64,000 nt of DNA from Aquirufa rosea (GCF_004118285.1 NZ_SDHY01000002.1:124001-188000), one strand, 5' to 3'. Positions 8,680 through 18,403 are shown, counted from the stretch's first letter. Notes: a model not told the origin generated them from the letters alone. Translations and numbers: made by a program.

Positions 8680-10020
8680 TTAATTGGACCAGCTGGCCCC
8701 AGGACGCATGTACACAGCGCCAGGTTGAGTTGCTAATTCCGGATGTTCAATATGCCATTCAAACTCATCTCTAAAATGACGAATAGCCGCCGCCACTGGC
8801 CAAGCTGCTGCGTCACCAAGTGGGCAAATGGTATTCCCCTCGATCTTTTTAGCCACATCCACCAATAAATCAATGTCTTCCTTACGCCCTTGACCCATTT
8901 CAATGCGCTTGATCACTTTGTCCATCCAGCCTGTACCTTCCCGACAAGGAGAGCATTGACCACAGGATTCATGATGATAAAAACGAGCAAAAGTCAGGGT
9001 ATTATGTACGATACAGGTCGTCTCATCCATCACAATAAAACCTCCTGAACCTAACATGGTTCCGGTAGCAAAACCACCATCTGACAAAGACTCATAGGTC
9101 ATTAAACGCTTTTCTCCGGCTGCGGTGGTTAATATCAATTCAGCAGGTAGGATAGGCACGGATGAACCTCCAGCCACCACGGCTTTTAATTTATGACCAT
9201 CGCGAATACCGCCACACCATTCATCCGAATAAATGAAATCTTCTACTGTTATACCTAATGGAATTTCATAAACCCCTGGCTTACGGATATGTCCAGAAGC
9301 CGAAATTAATTTCGTACCTGTACTTCTACCTACCCCTATTTGAGCATAAGCATCACCTCCATTATTCACAATCCATGAAGTAGCTGAAATAGACTCAACG
9401 TTATTAACCACTGTAGGGCATTGCCATAAACCTTTCACTGCTGGAAATGGAGGTTTGTTTCGAGGATTACCACGCTTTCCTTCCAATGACTCTAGCAAGG
9501 CAGTTTCTTCTCCACAGATATAGGCTCCACCTCCTGATTGCACATATAGATCTAAATCATATCCAGATCCTAAAATATTTTTACCTAATAAACCCTTATC
9601 GTAGGCCTCTTGAATAGCTTTTTCTAGGATATAAATCACATACATCAACTCTCCACGTACGTAGATATAAGAAGTATTTGCCCCTAAAGCATAACTGGAA
9701 ACGATCATTCCCTCGATCAAAGTATGTGGGGATTTCCACATCAAATAATGATCCTTAAATGTTCCTGGCTCTGATTCATCGGCGTTACAAACCAAATAGC
9801 GGGGTACTCCCTCAGGTTTAGCCAAAAATGACCATTTCATGCCCACCGGGAAACCAGCTCCTCCTCGTCCACGTAAACCAGATTTTTTCACTTCTTCAGT
9901 GACCTCATCGGGTGTCATTTTTTTCAAAGCTTTTTCTACCGCTTGGTACCCACCATGCTTACGATAAACGTCAATCGTCTCAATTCCAGGTACCTCAATA
10001 TGTTCGGTTAATATCTTCAT
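8680..10020 (-). CDS. nuoF: NADH-quinone oxidoreductase subunit F
   Basis: The 446-residue NADH-oxidising subunit. It shows the FMN/NADH site GRGGAGFPVGMKW, the glycine-rich GGGAYICGEETALLES, and the N3 cluster ligands CGQCSPCREGTGW plus a distal Cys in NTICPLGDA. The length is normal. It follows nuoE by six bases. Confidence 0.97.
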   Translation of the reverse strand: MKILTEHIEVPGIETIDVYRKHGGYQAVEKALKKMTPDEVTEEVKKSGLRGRGGAGFPVGMKWSFLAKPEGVPRYLVCNADESEPGTFKDHYLMWKSPHTLIEGMIVSSYALGANTSYIYVRGELMYVIYILEKAIQEAYDKGLLGKNILGSGYDLDLYVQSGGGAYICGEETALLESLEGKRGNPRNKPPFPAVKGLWQCPTVVNNVESISATSWIVNNGGDAYAQIGVGRSTGTKLISASGHIRKPGVYEIPLGITVEDFIYSDEWCGGIRDGHKLKAVVAGGSSVPILPAELILTTAAGEKRLMTYESLSDGGFATGTMLGSGGFIVMDETTCIVHNTLTFARFYHHESCGQCSPCREGTGWMDKVIKRIEMGQGRKEDIDLLVDVAKKIEGNTICPLGDAAAWPVAAAIRHFRDEFEWHIEHPELATQPGAVYMRPGASWSN

Positions 10021-10026
10021 CCTCGC

Positions 10027-10521
10027 TTATTTTCCTAATTCATCTATGATTTGATCTACCTTCTCTTTCGTCAAGTGCATATAAAACTTCTCACGAATCT
10101 GAAACACAGGTCCCCAGCCACAAGCCGCCAAACATTCTACTTCTTTCACGGTAAATTTCCCGTCAGCCGTAGTTCCACCCGTTTCAACGCCTAGACGCTT
10201 TTTCAAATGATCGTACACTTCAACCCCTCCCATCAAACAACAAGGGCCTGTTCTACAATACTCAATGACGTGCTCACCCACCGGCTCCAAATGGAACATG
10301 GTATAAAAGCTAGCCACTTCATATACTTCCACAGGCTTAATGGACAACAATGTGGCTACATAATCCATCACCTCAGGACTGCACCATTTCCACTCAGCTT
10401 GGGCCAAATGAAGGATAGGCAATAAGGCCGACTTCTGTTTCCCTTCTGGGTAACGAGCGATGATTTTCTTCACTAATTCCAGCGTTTCTGCTGGGAAAAC
10501 TATGTTATTCTTACCTTCCAT
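10027..10521 (-). CDS. nuoE: NADH-quinone oxidoreductase subunit E
   Basis: The 164-residue thioredoxin-fold subunit with the N1a 2Fe-2S cluster. The four cysteines lie in CRTGPCC and VECLAACGWGPVF. A helical N-terminus (YPEGKQKSALLPILHLAQ) is typical of the family. It lies between nuoD and nuoF with gaps of three and six bases. Confidence 0.96.
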   Translation of the reverse strand: MEGKNNIVFPAETLELVKKIIARYPEGKQKSALLPILHLAQAEWKWCSPEVMDYVATLLSIKPVEVYEVASFYTMFHLEPVGEHVIEYCRTGPCCLMGGVEVYDHLKKRLGVETGGTTADGKFTVKEVECLAACGWGPVFQIREKFYMHLTKEKVDQIIDELGK

Positions 10522-10524
10522 GTA

Positions 10525-11760
10525 TTATGTATCTAACTCTCCTGCAATCACATTCATCGATGACATTGTCACAATGGCATCGGATAAGGTAGAACCTTTA
10601 ATCATCTCTGGGAATGCTTGGTAATAAATATATCCTGGTCTGCGGAATTTCAAACGATAAGGCGTACGGCCACCATCTGAAACCAGATAGAATCCTAATT
10701 CTCCATTACCCCCTTCTACCGAATGATAAACTTCACCCACTGGCGCATCAATTTCTCCCATCACAATCTTGAAATGGTAAATTAAAGCTTCCATGTTTCG
10801 GTAAACTTCTTGCTTTGGAGGCAAGTAATAATGTGGAGCATCGGCGTGGTACGAACCTTCTGGTAAGTTATCCATCGCCTGCTGTATGATGCGTAAACTC
10901 TGCCACATTTCCTCTTCACGCACTAAAAAGCGATCATAGGTATCACCTTTAGTTCCCACCGGAATCTCAAAGTCAAAATCCTCATAAGAAGAATATGGAT
11001 TCAAGGAACGAACATCGTAATCCACACCGGTTGCCCGCAAATTTGGACCAGTGAAACCATAGTTCAAAGCTCGTTCAGCTGAGATAGCTCCCACGTTTTG
11101 AGTTCTATCCATGAAGATACGGTTACGCACCACCATGCTTTCAAATTCTTTCAATGCCGCTGGTAATTCAGCTAATAATTTCTTAATTTTTTCAATTGCC
11201 ACTGGGCTCAAATCCCGCTCCATTCCTCCAAAACGCCCCATATTCGTGGTTAATCGAGCGCCACACAACTCTTCGTAAATCTCATAGATAAACTCCCTCC
11301 ATTGGTACACATACAAGAATCCAGTTAAAGCTCCTGTATCAACCGCAAGAATGGAATTACAGATGATGTGATCCGCAATACGAGCCATCTCCATCATGAT
11401 TACACGAATGTATTGAGCACGCTTTGGCACTTCTATGCCTAATAATTTTTCTACCGTCATGTGCCAACCCATATTGTTGATAGGGGCTGAACAATAATTC
11501 ATTCGGTCCGTCAAGGTAGTTATTTGATAAAAAGGACGGCGTTCAGCTATCTTTTCAAATGCCCGGTGAATGTATCCAACCGTTTGTTCGGCATCTACAA
11601 TGGTCTCCCCATCCATCGTCAAGATGTTTTGAAAAATACCATGCGTGGCTGGGTGGGTAGGTCCTAAGTTGAGGGTAGTCAACTCGTTCACATAAGGCCC
11701 GCTTTTCGGAGTCTTATCTAAACCTACGTTGGGATTATTTACTAATGCTACTTCAGACAT
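10525..11760 (-). CDS. nuoD: NADH-quinone oxidoreductase subunit D
   Basis: The 411-residue 49-kDa-type subunit that forms the quinone pocket with NuoB. The motif NLGPTHPATHG near residue 31 carries the conserved histidine loop, and the C-terminus PGYIYYQAFPEMIKG with the final acidic residues matches hydrogenase-derived NuoD proteins. It is separate from nuoC, unlike the fused nuoCD of enterobacteria. Confidence 0.97.
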   Translation of the reverse strand: MSEVALVNNPNVGLDKTPKSGPYVNELTTLNLGPTHPATHGIFQNILTMDGETIVDAEQTVGYIHRAFEKIAERRPFYQITTLTDRMNYCSAPINNMGWHMTVEKLLGIEVPKRAQYIRVIMMEMARIADHIICNSILAVDTGALTGFLYVYQWREFIYEIYEELCGARLTTNMGRFGGMERDLSPVAIEKIKKLLAELPAALKEFESMVVRNRIFMDRTQNVGAISAERALNYGFTGPNLRATGVDYDVRSLNPYSSYEDFDFEIPVGTKGDTYDRFLVREEEMWQSLRIIQQAMDNLPEGSYHADAPHYYLPPKQEVYRNMEALIYHFKIVMGEIDAPVGEVYHSVEGGNGELGFYLVSDGGRTPYRLKFRRPGYIYYQAFPEMIKGSTLSDAIVTMSSMNVIAGELDT

Positions 11761-11781
11761 GTTTCGCTGGTTGAGGGTAGA

Positions 11782-12291
11782 TTATCTACCAAATAATTCA
11801 TCTATTTTATCGTGACGGGTGGCATCTTCCAATGGATATTCTTTTCTCATAGGATGATAATCCATGTCCTCCACATTCAAAATACGTATCAAATTAGGAT
11901 GACCCTCAAAAATAATTCCATAGAAATCAAAGGCTTCCCGCTCCATCCAATTGGCAGTAGCATATAAACCCGTAACGGTTGGAACCACTGGATTCTCGAT
12001 AGGAACATAGATCTTGATCCAAAGGCGAACATTATTTTCCAGGCTATGCAAATGGTATATCACGCCCAATTCCTGACCTTTAGCTTCTGGAAAATGAATC
12101 CCTGCCAAATCAGTTAAAAACTGGAACTTCAATACCGGATGTTGGTATAGAAAATGAAGCATCGGAACGATGTGCTCCACTTCTGTTGTCACCTGTAAAA
12201 TACCATGGGACTCAGCGATACCATAAATGGATTCTTCGCCGAATTGCCCTTGTAAGGCATCTATAATTTGTTGATTACTCACGTTTTCCAT
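11782..12291 (-). CDS. nuoC: NADH-quinone oxidoreductase subunit C
   Basis: The 169-residue 30-kDa-type subunit. The signature W-x-x-R-E-A-F-D-F-Y-G-I with FEGHPNLIRIL and the ending HPMRKEYPLED are diagnostic of the family. It carries no cofactor and packs against NuoD. Confidence 0.96.
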   Translation of the reverse strand: MENVSNQQIIDALQGQFGEESIYGIAESHGILQVTTEVEHIVPMLHFLYQHPVLKFQFLTDLAGIHFPEAKGQELGVIYHLHSLENNVRLWIKIYVPIENPVVPTVTGLYATANWMEREAFDFYGIIFEGHPNLIRILNVEDMDYHPMRKEYPLEDATRHDKIDELFGR

Positions 12292-12300
12292 ACAATTTAC

Positions 12301-12855
12301 TTATTCAATGCCATAAGATTCCAACAAGGCTTTGTATTCAGGTTGGTTCCTACGACGAATTGATTCATTTTTGGCTAGTTCTTGGATTTGCATAAAACCA
12401 TCCAAAATTTGCTCTGGACGTGGTGGGCAACCTGGTACATACACATCAACCGGAATAACACGGTCTATACCTTGTAATACCGAATAAGTATCAAAAATAC
12501 CCCCAGAACAAGCACATGCACCTACTGATAAAACCCAACGAGGTTCAGCCATTTGTAAGTAAACCTGTTTAACTACGGGCGCCATTTTCTTCGCAATGGT
12601 TCCCATCACCATTAAAACATCCGCCTGACGAGCTGAAAAGCTTAATCTCTCAGCACCAAAACGACCAATATCATAATGTGAGGCCATCGTCGACATGAAT
12701 TCGATTCCACAGCAAGAGGTAGCAAAAGGCAATGGCCAGAGCGAATTAGCTCTAGCCATACCTACTAATGAATCTAAACTGGTAGCAAAAAATCCCTGTC
12801 CCTCCAATCCTGCCGGCGCTTCTACGATATTAATTTTTGCGTCACTCATATACAT
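12301..12855 (-). CDS. nuoB: NADH-quinone oxidoreductase subunit B
   Basis: The 184-residue subunit that holds cluster N2, the last electron donor to quinone. Its four ligands are visible in SCCGIEF, GACACSGG and VPGCPPRPEQ. The start may be the ATG at 12855 or the second ATG at 12849 (MSDAKIN); both are possible. Confidence 0.97.
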   Translation of the reverse strand: MYMSDAKINIVEAPAGLEGQGFFATSLDSLVGMARANSLWPLPFATSCCGIEFMSTMASHYDIGRFGAERLSFSARQADVLMVMGTIAKKMAPVVKQVYLQMAEPRWVLSVGACACSGGIFDTYSVLQGIDRVIPVDVYVPGCPPRPEQILDGFMQIQELAKNESIRRRNQPEYKALLESYGIE

Positions 12856-12897
12856 CTTCTTTTCTAATCAAAATAAACCAAGCAATCAGCCAAAAGT

Positions 12898-13266
12898 TTA
12901 TTTTTCCCAGGTTAAAATACCTTTTTTAATTACGTAGATAAATCCAACTAATAATAAGCCCATGAATACGATCATTTCATAAAATCCATTCCATGCCAAT
13001 TGCTTAAAATTAACCGCCCAAGGGTACATAAATACAATCTCCAAATCAAACAAAACAAACAAAATGGCCACTAAGAAATACTTCACCGAAATCGGTGTAC
13101 GAGCATCTCCAATGGATTCAATACCACATTCAAATGAATCGTCTTTTTTAGCTGAATGACGCTTGGGACCTAAGGTGTGAGTAAGAATCATGACCAACAC
13201 GATAAAAGCCAATGCCGCCGCTAATTGAACGAAAATCGGTAAAAAATCTTGAGGTTGATAGTTCAT
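12898..13266 (-). CDS. nuoA: NADH-quinone oxidoreductase subunit A
   Basis: The 122-residue three-helix membrane subunit. The middle loop FECGIESIGDARTPISVKY is the conserved Cys-containing loop at the quinone chamber, and helix 2 has FDLEIVFMYPW. It is the first gene of the nuo block. The 65 bases to the preceding oxidoreductase gene hold no clear terminator and no exact promoter box, so read-through from the apbE group is possible. Confidence 0.96.
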   Translation of the reverse strand: MNYQPQDFLPIFVQLAAALAFIVLVMILTHTLGPKRHSAKKDDSFECGIESIGDARTPISVKYFLVAILFVLFDLEIVFMYPWAVNFKQLAWNGFYEMIVFMGLLLVGFIYVIKKGILTWEK

Positions 13267-13331
13267 TTTATACGTCGCTAAATTTGAAGCGGCAATTTAC
13301 TCACTAAAATCTAATTTCGAAGATTATTTTA

Positions 13332-14681
13332 TTAAAAATACTTGGTTTTTCCTGGCACAGCTACTGGGTACAAACCATTCGCATCTGGCTTCAATGGCAT
13401 ATCGGCATCCCAAGCAAATCTGCTAGGTGCAATATTGATTCCAGAATTAAGCGCCTTATCCCATTCGATGATCTGTCCAGAGTAAGTAGCCATTCTTCCT
13501 AAAATAGAAGTCATGGTAGAATATGCCCCATTTTCCGCATCGGCAAATTTGTATTCCCCCGCGGCTACTGCCGCCCACAATTCATCGTGCTCTGTTTGAT
13601 AGGGATTATTCTCCTTCGTCTTTTTATCAAAAGCATAATTGACATTTCCCTTCAAATCCAAGATTTTAGCCGAATCAAATAGAACTCTTCCTTTCGTTCC
13701 CACTAAATGCTCATCTACTTTGGTCCAGGTTCCCGGAATATGGCGACATTGACTATTTAAGATGGTCCCATCCGCATATTCAAATTCTACGATGTGGTGA
13801 TCAAAGATTTCACCATAATCTTTACCCTTTCTCACTTCTCTACCTCCTGTTCCGCGAGCTCTCACTGGATAGCCATTTTTAGCCCAGTTGATTACATCTA
13901 TATTGTGAATATGTTGCTCCGTAATATGATCCCCACAAATCCAATTGAAATAATACCAGTTTCTCATTTGGTACTCCATTTCTGTCTGTCCCTCTTTTCT
14001 CGGCTTTACCCAAACACCATCATTGTTCCACCAACAAGACGCTGAAACTACATCCCCAATCTGACCATCCTGAACTCGTTTCATGATATCTCGGTAGGAA
14101 TTTTGGTAATGGCGCTGCAATCCTACCACTACGTTTAATTTTTTCTCCTTAGCAATTTTTGCGGCTGCCAAAACCCGCTGAATACCTGCTGGATCTGTCG
14201 CCACAGGTTTTTCCATAAAAATTTGCTTGCCTTGGCGCACTGCTTCTTCAAAGTGGTATGGACGGAATCCTGGAGGGGTAGTTAAAATCACTACATCTGC
14301 TAAAGCCATCGCTTGTTTATATCCATCAAACCCCACGAATTTGTGGTCCTCCGGTACATTAACTTTCTGATTTACCGGGATTGCTTTTGCTGATACATCT
14401 TTGGCACGAGAATTCATTACACTTTTGTAACAATCATCTAGACGATCTTTGAATGCATCTGCCATGGCTACCAACTGAATATTTTCTTTAGTACTGAGTG
14501 CTTGGATGATAGCCCCAGTTCCACGGCCTCCACAGCCGATCAATGCCACTTTTAGAGTATCGCCCACATTACTCTGACTAAAACTAACGCTGGACTTAGC
14601 TTCTGACAACAAAGGCGCGGCCATGAGGGCCCCTGCTCCTAAGCTAGATTGTACGATGAATTCTCTACGCGAATTTTTCAT
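13332..14681 (-). CDS. Tat-exported Gfo/Idh/MocA-family oxidoreductase
   Basis: A 449-residue NAD(P)-dependent sugar or polyol dehydrogenase. The N-terminus NSRREFIVQSSLGAGALMAA is a twin-arginine signal. The Rossmann motif ALIGCGGRGTGAI begins near residue 46, and EKPVATDPAG is the conserved EKP motif that carries the catalytic-site lysine. The C-terminal domain has the usual HNIDVINWAKNG. Substrate not determinable. It is the last gene of a three-gene group behind apbE and the SUMF1-like gene. Confidence 0.88.
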   Translation of the reverse strand: MKNSRREFIVQSSLGAGALMAAPLLSEAKSSVSFSQSNVGDTLKVALIGCGGRGTGAIIQALSTKENIQLVAMADAFKDRLDDCYKSVMNSRAKDVSAKAIPVNQKVNVPEDHKFVGFDGYKQAMALADVVILTTPPGFRPYHFEEAVRQGKQIFMEKPVATDPAGIQRVLAAAKIAKEKKLNVVVGLQRHYQNSYRDIMKRVQDGQIGDVVSASCWWNNDGVWVKPRKEGQTEMEYQMRNWYYFNWICGDHITEQHIHNIDVINWAKNGYPVRARGTGGREVRKGKDYGEIFDHHIVEFEYADGTILNSQCRHIPGTWTKVDEHLVGTKGRVLFDSAKILDLKGNVNYAFDKKTKENNPYQTEHDELWAAVAAGEYKFADAENGAYSTMTSILGRMATYSGQIIEWDKALNSGINIAPSRFAWDADMPLKPDANGLYPVAVPGKTKYF

Positions 14682-14707
14682 GTTATTTAGGTATGATTGA
14701 AAGGTTG

Positions 14708-15670
14708 TTAATAATCTTTTAAATACTTGTCAAAAAAGGCTCGAACCTCCTCTGGACTGGGTTGTTTGGCAGGACGCATGATTCGAAAACCTACAAAAGG
14801 GGCATCAGCATTCCACCACTTACTTTTAGGTTCCTGGGGATCTCTACGATTCCAAACCGGATCAGCTGCCAACCGACTAGCACTTCTAGCCATTTTGGCT
14901 TCATCCCGATAACTCCCTCCACGTACCACAGCATCTGCATATTTGTCTTTAAAAATAGCTGTATGGGATTGTTTTTGATTAGAATAAGCAGGCTCATAAT
15001 GGTCCAATACCCACTCATGTACGTTTCCCAACATATCATACAGTCCCCAAGCATTAGGCTTTTTCTGTGCCACCAGATGGTATTTATCTCCTGAATTGGT
15101 GGCTATCCAAGCATATTCCTCTAATTTTTCATTTTCCTTCAAGGAAGAATATGCCCCTTTACCTCCTGCCCTACATGCATATTCCCACTCGGCCTCCGTA
15201 GGCAATCGATAGAATATTTTCGTTTTGGCATATAACCACTTGCAATACATAAGCGCAGCAAAATGCTGCATGGAATTCGCAGGATATCCTCCTACTTTCC
15301 CCATGCCCAAGGTAAAATCAATATAGGGAGGACTAGGCCTAGTAACTGCATCTGGACCTTCTTTGGCTGGTTTGGGAGCCGGATCACGGTCCTCTTCAAA
15401 AAACAATTGATATTCATCGTAAGTCACTTCTGTTTTTCCTATCCAAAAAGCTTCCATGCTTAGTTTTTGTTGCGGCCCCTCATCCGAATTTCTTCCTGGT
15501 TCAATGCTAGGACTACCTAATACAAAATTCCCTGCTGGAATCGCCTGCATGTCAAATGCGACGTTTGAGTTGGGAATAACTTGTCGGTAGGATTTTAATG
15601 CCTGCCCTATCCCCACTTGACTAAAACCCACGGACAAGACAAGCGTTAAAACACGTAATTTTCTATTCAT
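14708..15670 (-). CDS. SUMF1/FGE-sulfatase-like domain protein without the catalytic cysteines
   Basis: A 320-residue protein with a signal peptide (cleavage near GIGQA) and one formylglycine-generating-enzyme-type fold: MQAIPAGNFVLGSP, IGKTEVTYDEYQLFF, RLPTEAEWEYACRAGG, LYDMLGNVHEWVLD, VVRGGSYRDEA, VGFRIMRP. True FGE has two copper-binding cysteines just after the GGS motif; here that region reads RGGSYRDEAKMARSASR with none, so the protein is probably not a sulfatase-activating oxidase. Homologous domains serve as non-catalytic lipoproteins in gliding motility (GldJ/GldK) or as binding domains. It sits between apbE and the Gfo/Idh gene. Confidence 0.8.
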   Translation of the reverse strand: MNRKLRVLTLVLSVGFSQVGIGQALKSYRQVIPNSNVAFDMQAIPAGNFVLGSPSIEPGRNSDEGPQQKLSMEAFWIGKTEVTYDEYQLFFEEDRDPAPKPAKEGPDAVTRPSPPYIDFTLGMGKVGGYPANSMQHFAALMYCKWLYAKTKIFYRLPTEAEWEYACRAGGKGAYSSLKENEKLEEYAWIATNSGDKYHLVAQKKPNAWGLYDMLGNVHEWVLDHYEPAYSNQKQSHTAIFKDKYADAVVRGGSYRDEAKMARSASRLAADPVWNRRDPQEPKSKWWNADAPFVGFRIMRPAKQPSPEEVRAFFDKYLKDY

Positions 15671-15683
15671 TCTTAAATTAATT

Positions 15684-16685
15684 CTAATCGGTTATCAAGA
15701 TACCATGATTCAGTAATATTTCCAATTGGTCATTTTGGTATTCCCAGACCAGTAACTTTACTTCAGGCAGTGATTGTAATAATAATTTTAGTTCACTAAT
15801 CTCCATGATGGTGGCAGCAGTAGCCACCCAATCTGCCCTAGCTCCATGAGCCGCAATTGCAGTAGCCGAACGAGCATGTTCCAAGCCTAAACCGGTTTTG
15901 GGGTCAATAACATGCGAATATATCTTGCCTCCAATATTCACCTGTTGGTAGGTCTTTCCAGAACTGGCAATCGATTGATTTTTGATTTCTAAATAATCAG
16001 AAGATACATTCCGACTATTAGGTAACTCCAAACCAACCTTCCATGCCTCTCCTGCTGGATTTACTTGTGTAGCACAAATTTTTCCTCCAGCATCCACTAA
16101 GGCATAGGGGAATGATTTCTTCACTAAATAATCCAATACGCGCTGGGCTACAAAACCTTTACCTATGGATCCAAAATCCAATTGACAGGCAGTCTGCTTC
16201 AAACGAATACCCGAACTATCTTTGTTGAATTCAAGGCAAGGACTTTTCAATTCTTCAAGCCAATTCTGCATTTGCTTTTGGTCTGGTAACACCTGGGTTT
16301 TTCTGGCTTTTCGCCAAGCAGCCACCAGCTTTCCTAGAAATACATTAAGGTCTCCATGACTATATTGATATGCCAACAAAGATTCATTTAAAATGGCTTT
16401 AAATGGCTCCTTGATGGGATGAAATTGACCTGTTCCCGCTAGTTGATTTACTTTACTTACATCGGATTCCAAACGATAATCACTTAATTGATTTTCCAAA
16501 TTCTCGGCTAAAAGCAGGGCTTCATGTACCACATGGGTTAATCCCGTGGAATCCTGTGTAGAAATGATGATTCTAAATGGAGACCCCATTCTTGCCGTTT
16601 CAAATCGGTATTTGTCCCATTGACCGGGAAGTAAAAAGCTAGGTAATAAGCAAGCAATGAATAGGTATAGGGTTTTTTTGTTCAT
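15684..16685 (-). CDS. apbE: FAD:protein FMN transferase
   Basis: A 333-residue ApbE-family enzyme that attaches FMN covalently to Thr/Ser of target flavoproteins using FAD and magnesium. It has an N-terminal hydrophobic signal (ending LLPG), the segment METARMGSPFRI-like FETARMGSPFRI, LDFGSIGKGFVAQ and the ALVDAGGKI motif, and the metal-site region SATAIAAHGARADWVATA near the C-terminus. It is first in the three-gene group and divergent from guaB. Likely clients would be Na+-NQR, RNF or periplasmic FMN-binding domains; none is encoded nearby. Confidence 0.92.
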   Translation of the reverse strand: MNKKTLYLFIACLLPSFLLPGQWDKYRFETARMGSPFRIIISTQDSTGLTHVVHEALLLAENLENQLSDYRLESDVSKVNQLAGTGQFHPIKEPFKAILNESLLAYQYSHGDLNVFLGKLVAAWRKARKTQVLPDQKQMQNWLEELKSPCLEFNKDSSGIRLKQTACQLDFGSIGKGFVAQRVLDYLVKKSFPYALVDAGGKICATQVNPAGEAWKVGLELPNSRNVSSDYLEIKNQSIASSGKTYQQVNIGGKIYSHVIDPKTGLGLEHARSATAIAAHGARADWVATAATIMEISELKLLLQSLPEVKLLVWEYQNDQLEILLNHGILITD

Positions 16686-16711
16686 CTTTCAAATATTACA
16701 AAAAAATGTTG

Positions 16712-16719
16712 TAAATTTG
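16712..16719 (+). promoter_or_regulatory. Probable -7 box of guaB
   Basis: TAAATTTG matches TAnnTTTG and lies 65 bases before the guaB ATG in the divergent guaB/apbE gap. I see no clear TTG at the usual distance upstream. Confidence 0.45.
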
Positions 16720-16784
16720 TCTGGCAAATAAGGGTATGGTTCGCCTTCATCCGATAAATCCAATTCCCGTTCAACATATTTGCC

Positions 16785-18254
16785 ATGCTTGATTCATCCA
16801 AATTCCTTTTTGAAGCACTCACCTACGACGACGTACTGTTGCTTCCTGCCTATTCAGAAGTTCTACCCCGTGAGGTAAAAACTCAAACTAAACTGACCAA
16901 AAACATCAGTTTAAATATCCCCATTGTTTCTGCCGCGATGGATACCGTAACAGAAGCGGATTTAGCTATCGCCTTAGCACAAGAGGGAGGAATTGGAATC
17001 ATCCATAAAAATATGAGTATCTCTGAGCAAGCCGCTCAGGTACGTAAAGTGAAACGTTCAGAATCAGGAATGATCATTGATCCTATCACTTTACACGATA
17101 CACAAACCTTAGGTGATGCGCAACGCATCATGAAAGAATTCAAAATTGGAGGCATTCCGGTGGTTGACAATCAAGGCTTATTAGTAGGAATTCTAACTAA
17201 CCGTGATTTGCGTTTCCAAAAAGAAACAAGTAAGCCAGTTCATGAGATTATGACCAAGGTCAATTTGATCACGGCTAATGAGGGAATTGGGATGGAAGCG
17301 GCTGAAAGCATTTTGCAAGAACATAAAATCGAGAAATTACCTATCATCGATAAGAAGGGAAAATTAATTGGTTTAATTACATATAAAGACATTTTAAAGC
17401 GTAAAAGCCATCCATTAGCATCCAAGGATTCTTTAGGACGCCTTCGCGTAGGTGCAGCCGTGGGAGTTACTCCTGATTTGTTGGATCGAGTGCAGGCATT
17501 AGTACAAGTTGGGGTGGATGTTATTAGTATTGATACGGCTCATGGCCACTCCAAAGGAGTAATTGATGCTTTAAAATCTGTCAAAGCTTCTTATCCAAGT
17601 TTAGATGTAATTGTAGGTAATATCGCTACAGGTGAGGCGGCAAAGGCATTGGCAGAAGCAGGGGCAGATGCCGTGAAGGTGGGGGTTGGACCTGGAAGTA
17701 TTTGTACTACAAGAATCATTGCTGGGGTGGGAATGCCACAATTAACGGCAGTTTACGAAGCGGCCAAAGCTCTAGAGCCTTATCAGATTCCTCTAATCGC
17801 TGACGGAGGTATCCGTTTCTCGGGTGATATCGCGAAAGCCATTGCTGGTGGTGCTAGTACTGTGATGATTGGCTCTTTATTAGCGGGTACGGATGAAGCA
17901 CCGGGTGAAATGATTATCTTGGAAGGTCGTAAATTTAAATCTTACCGTGGTATGGGCTCATTGGAAGCCATGGAAGATGGTTCCAAAGACCGTTATTTCC
18001 AAGATGCGGAGGATGATATAAAGAAATTGGTACCAGAAGGGATTGTAGGAAGAGTACCTTTTAAAGGTTCCGTGACAGAAATCTTATACCAAATGGTGGG
18101 AGGTCTTAAAGCTGGAATGGGTTACTGCGGCGCGAGCACCATAGAAGAGATGCAACAAGCGAAATTTGTAAAAATTACCTCTGCCGGTGTAAAAGAAAGC
18201 CATCCACACGATGTGAGCATTTCTAAAGAAGCACCAAATTACAGCGCTAAATAA
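16785..18254 (+). CDS. guaB: Inosine-5'-monophosphate dehydrogenase
   Basis: The 489-residue enzyme converts IMP to XMP with NAD+, the committed step of GMP synthesis. Two CBS domains (about residues 95-205) interrupt the TIM barrel. The active-site loop [15 protein letters not shown] contains the catalytic cysteine, and the flap has the R-Y pair in SKDRYFQ. The N-terminus [17 protein letters not shown] is diagnostic. It is monocistronic and followed by two hairpins. Confidence 0.98.
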   Translation: MLDSSKFLFEALTYDDVLLLPAYSEVLPREVKTQTKLTKNISLNIPIVSAAMDTVTEADLAIALAQEGGIGIIHKNMSISEQAAQVRKVKRSESGMIIDPITLHDTQTLGDAQRIMKEFKIGGIPVVDNQGLLVGILTNRDLRFQKETSKPVHEIMTKVNLITANEGIGMEAAESILQEHKIEKLPIIDKKGKLIGLITYKDILKRKSHPLASKDSLGRLRVGAAVGVTPDLLDRVQALVQVGVDVISIDTAHGHSKGVIDALKSVKASYPSLDVIVGNIATGEAAKALAEAGADAVKVGVGPGSICTTRIIAGVGMPQLTAVYEAAKALEPYQIPLIADGGIRFSGDIAKAIAGGASTVMIGSLLAGTDEAPGEMIILEGRKFKSYRGMGSLEAMEDGSKDRYFQDAEDDIKKLVPEGIVGRVPFKGSVTEILYQMVGGLKAGMGYCGASTIEEMQQAKFVKITSAGVKESHPHDVSISKEAPNYSAK

Positions 18255-18269
18255 TTTGGCTTTTGTCTT

Positions 18270-18302
18270 AACGCTGTCAAGGTTTAAAACCTTAACAGCG
18301 TT
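18270..18302. repeat. Dispersed-type palindrome after guaB
   Basis: Outer arms AACGCTGT and ACAGCGTT and inner arms AAGGTTT and AAACCTT form a nearly perfect 16-bp stem with a very small loop. This resembles palindromic repeats scattered in Cytophagales intergenic regions. It has no strong T tract, and a normal terminator follows 48 bases later, so it is probably a repeat rather than the terminator. Confidence 0.55.
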
Positions 18303-18350
18303 GCAAAAACGATTTTAAATTTGGACATATTGTCCAGAATAGTGATATTA

Positions 18351-18384
18351 AAAAAGCTCTGAATTAATTCAGAGCTTTTTTATT
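18351..18384. terminator. Bidirectional terminator between guaB and hemE
   Basis: A perfect 30-base palindrome: GCTCTGAATT and AATTCAGAGC flanked by five A and five T. It can stop guaB on the plus strand and hemE on the minus strand. Confidence 0.9.
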
Positions 18385-18403
18385 TTGAAGAGTTTAAAAA
18401 ATT

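Noticed and set aside
14791-15094. Overlapping frames of 87-110 codons inside the SUMF1-like gene
   Set aside because: They are shadows of a gene with clear domain motifs and carry no recognisable protein features.
16764-16785. A fourth copy of the 54-base repeat before guaB (CCCGTTCAACATATT)
   Set aside because: Only about 15 bases match, with a two-base gap, and the rest of the repeat is absent; probably chance.
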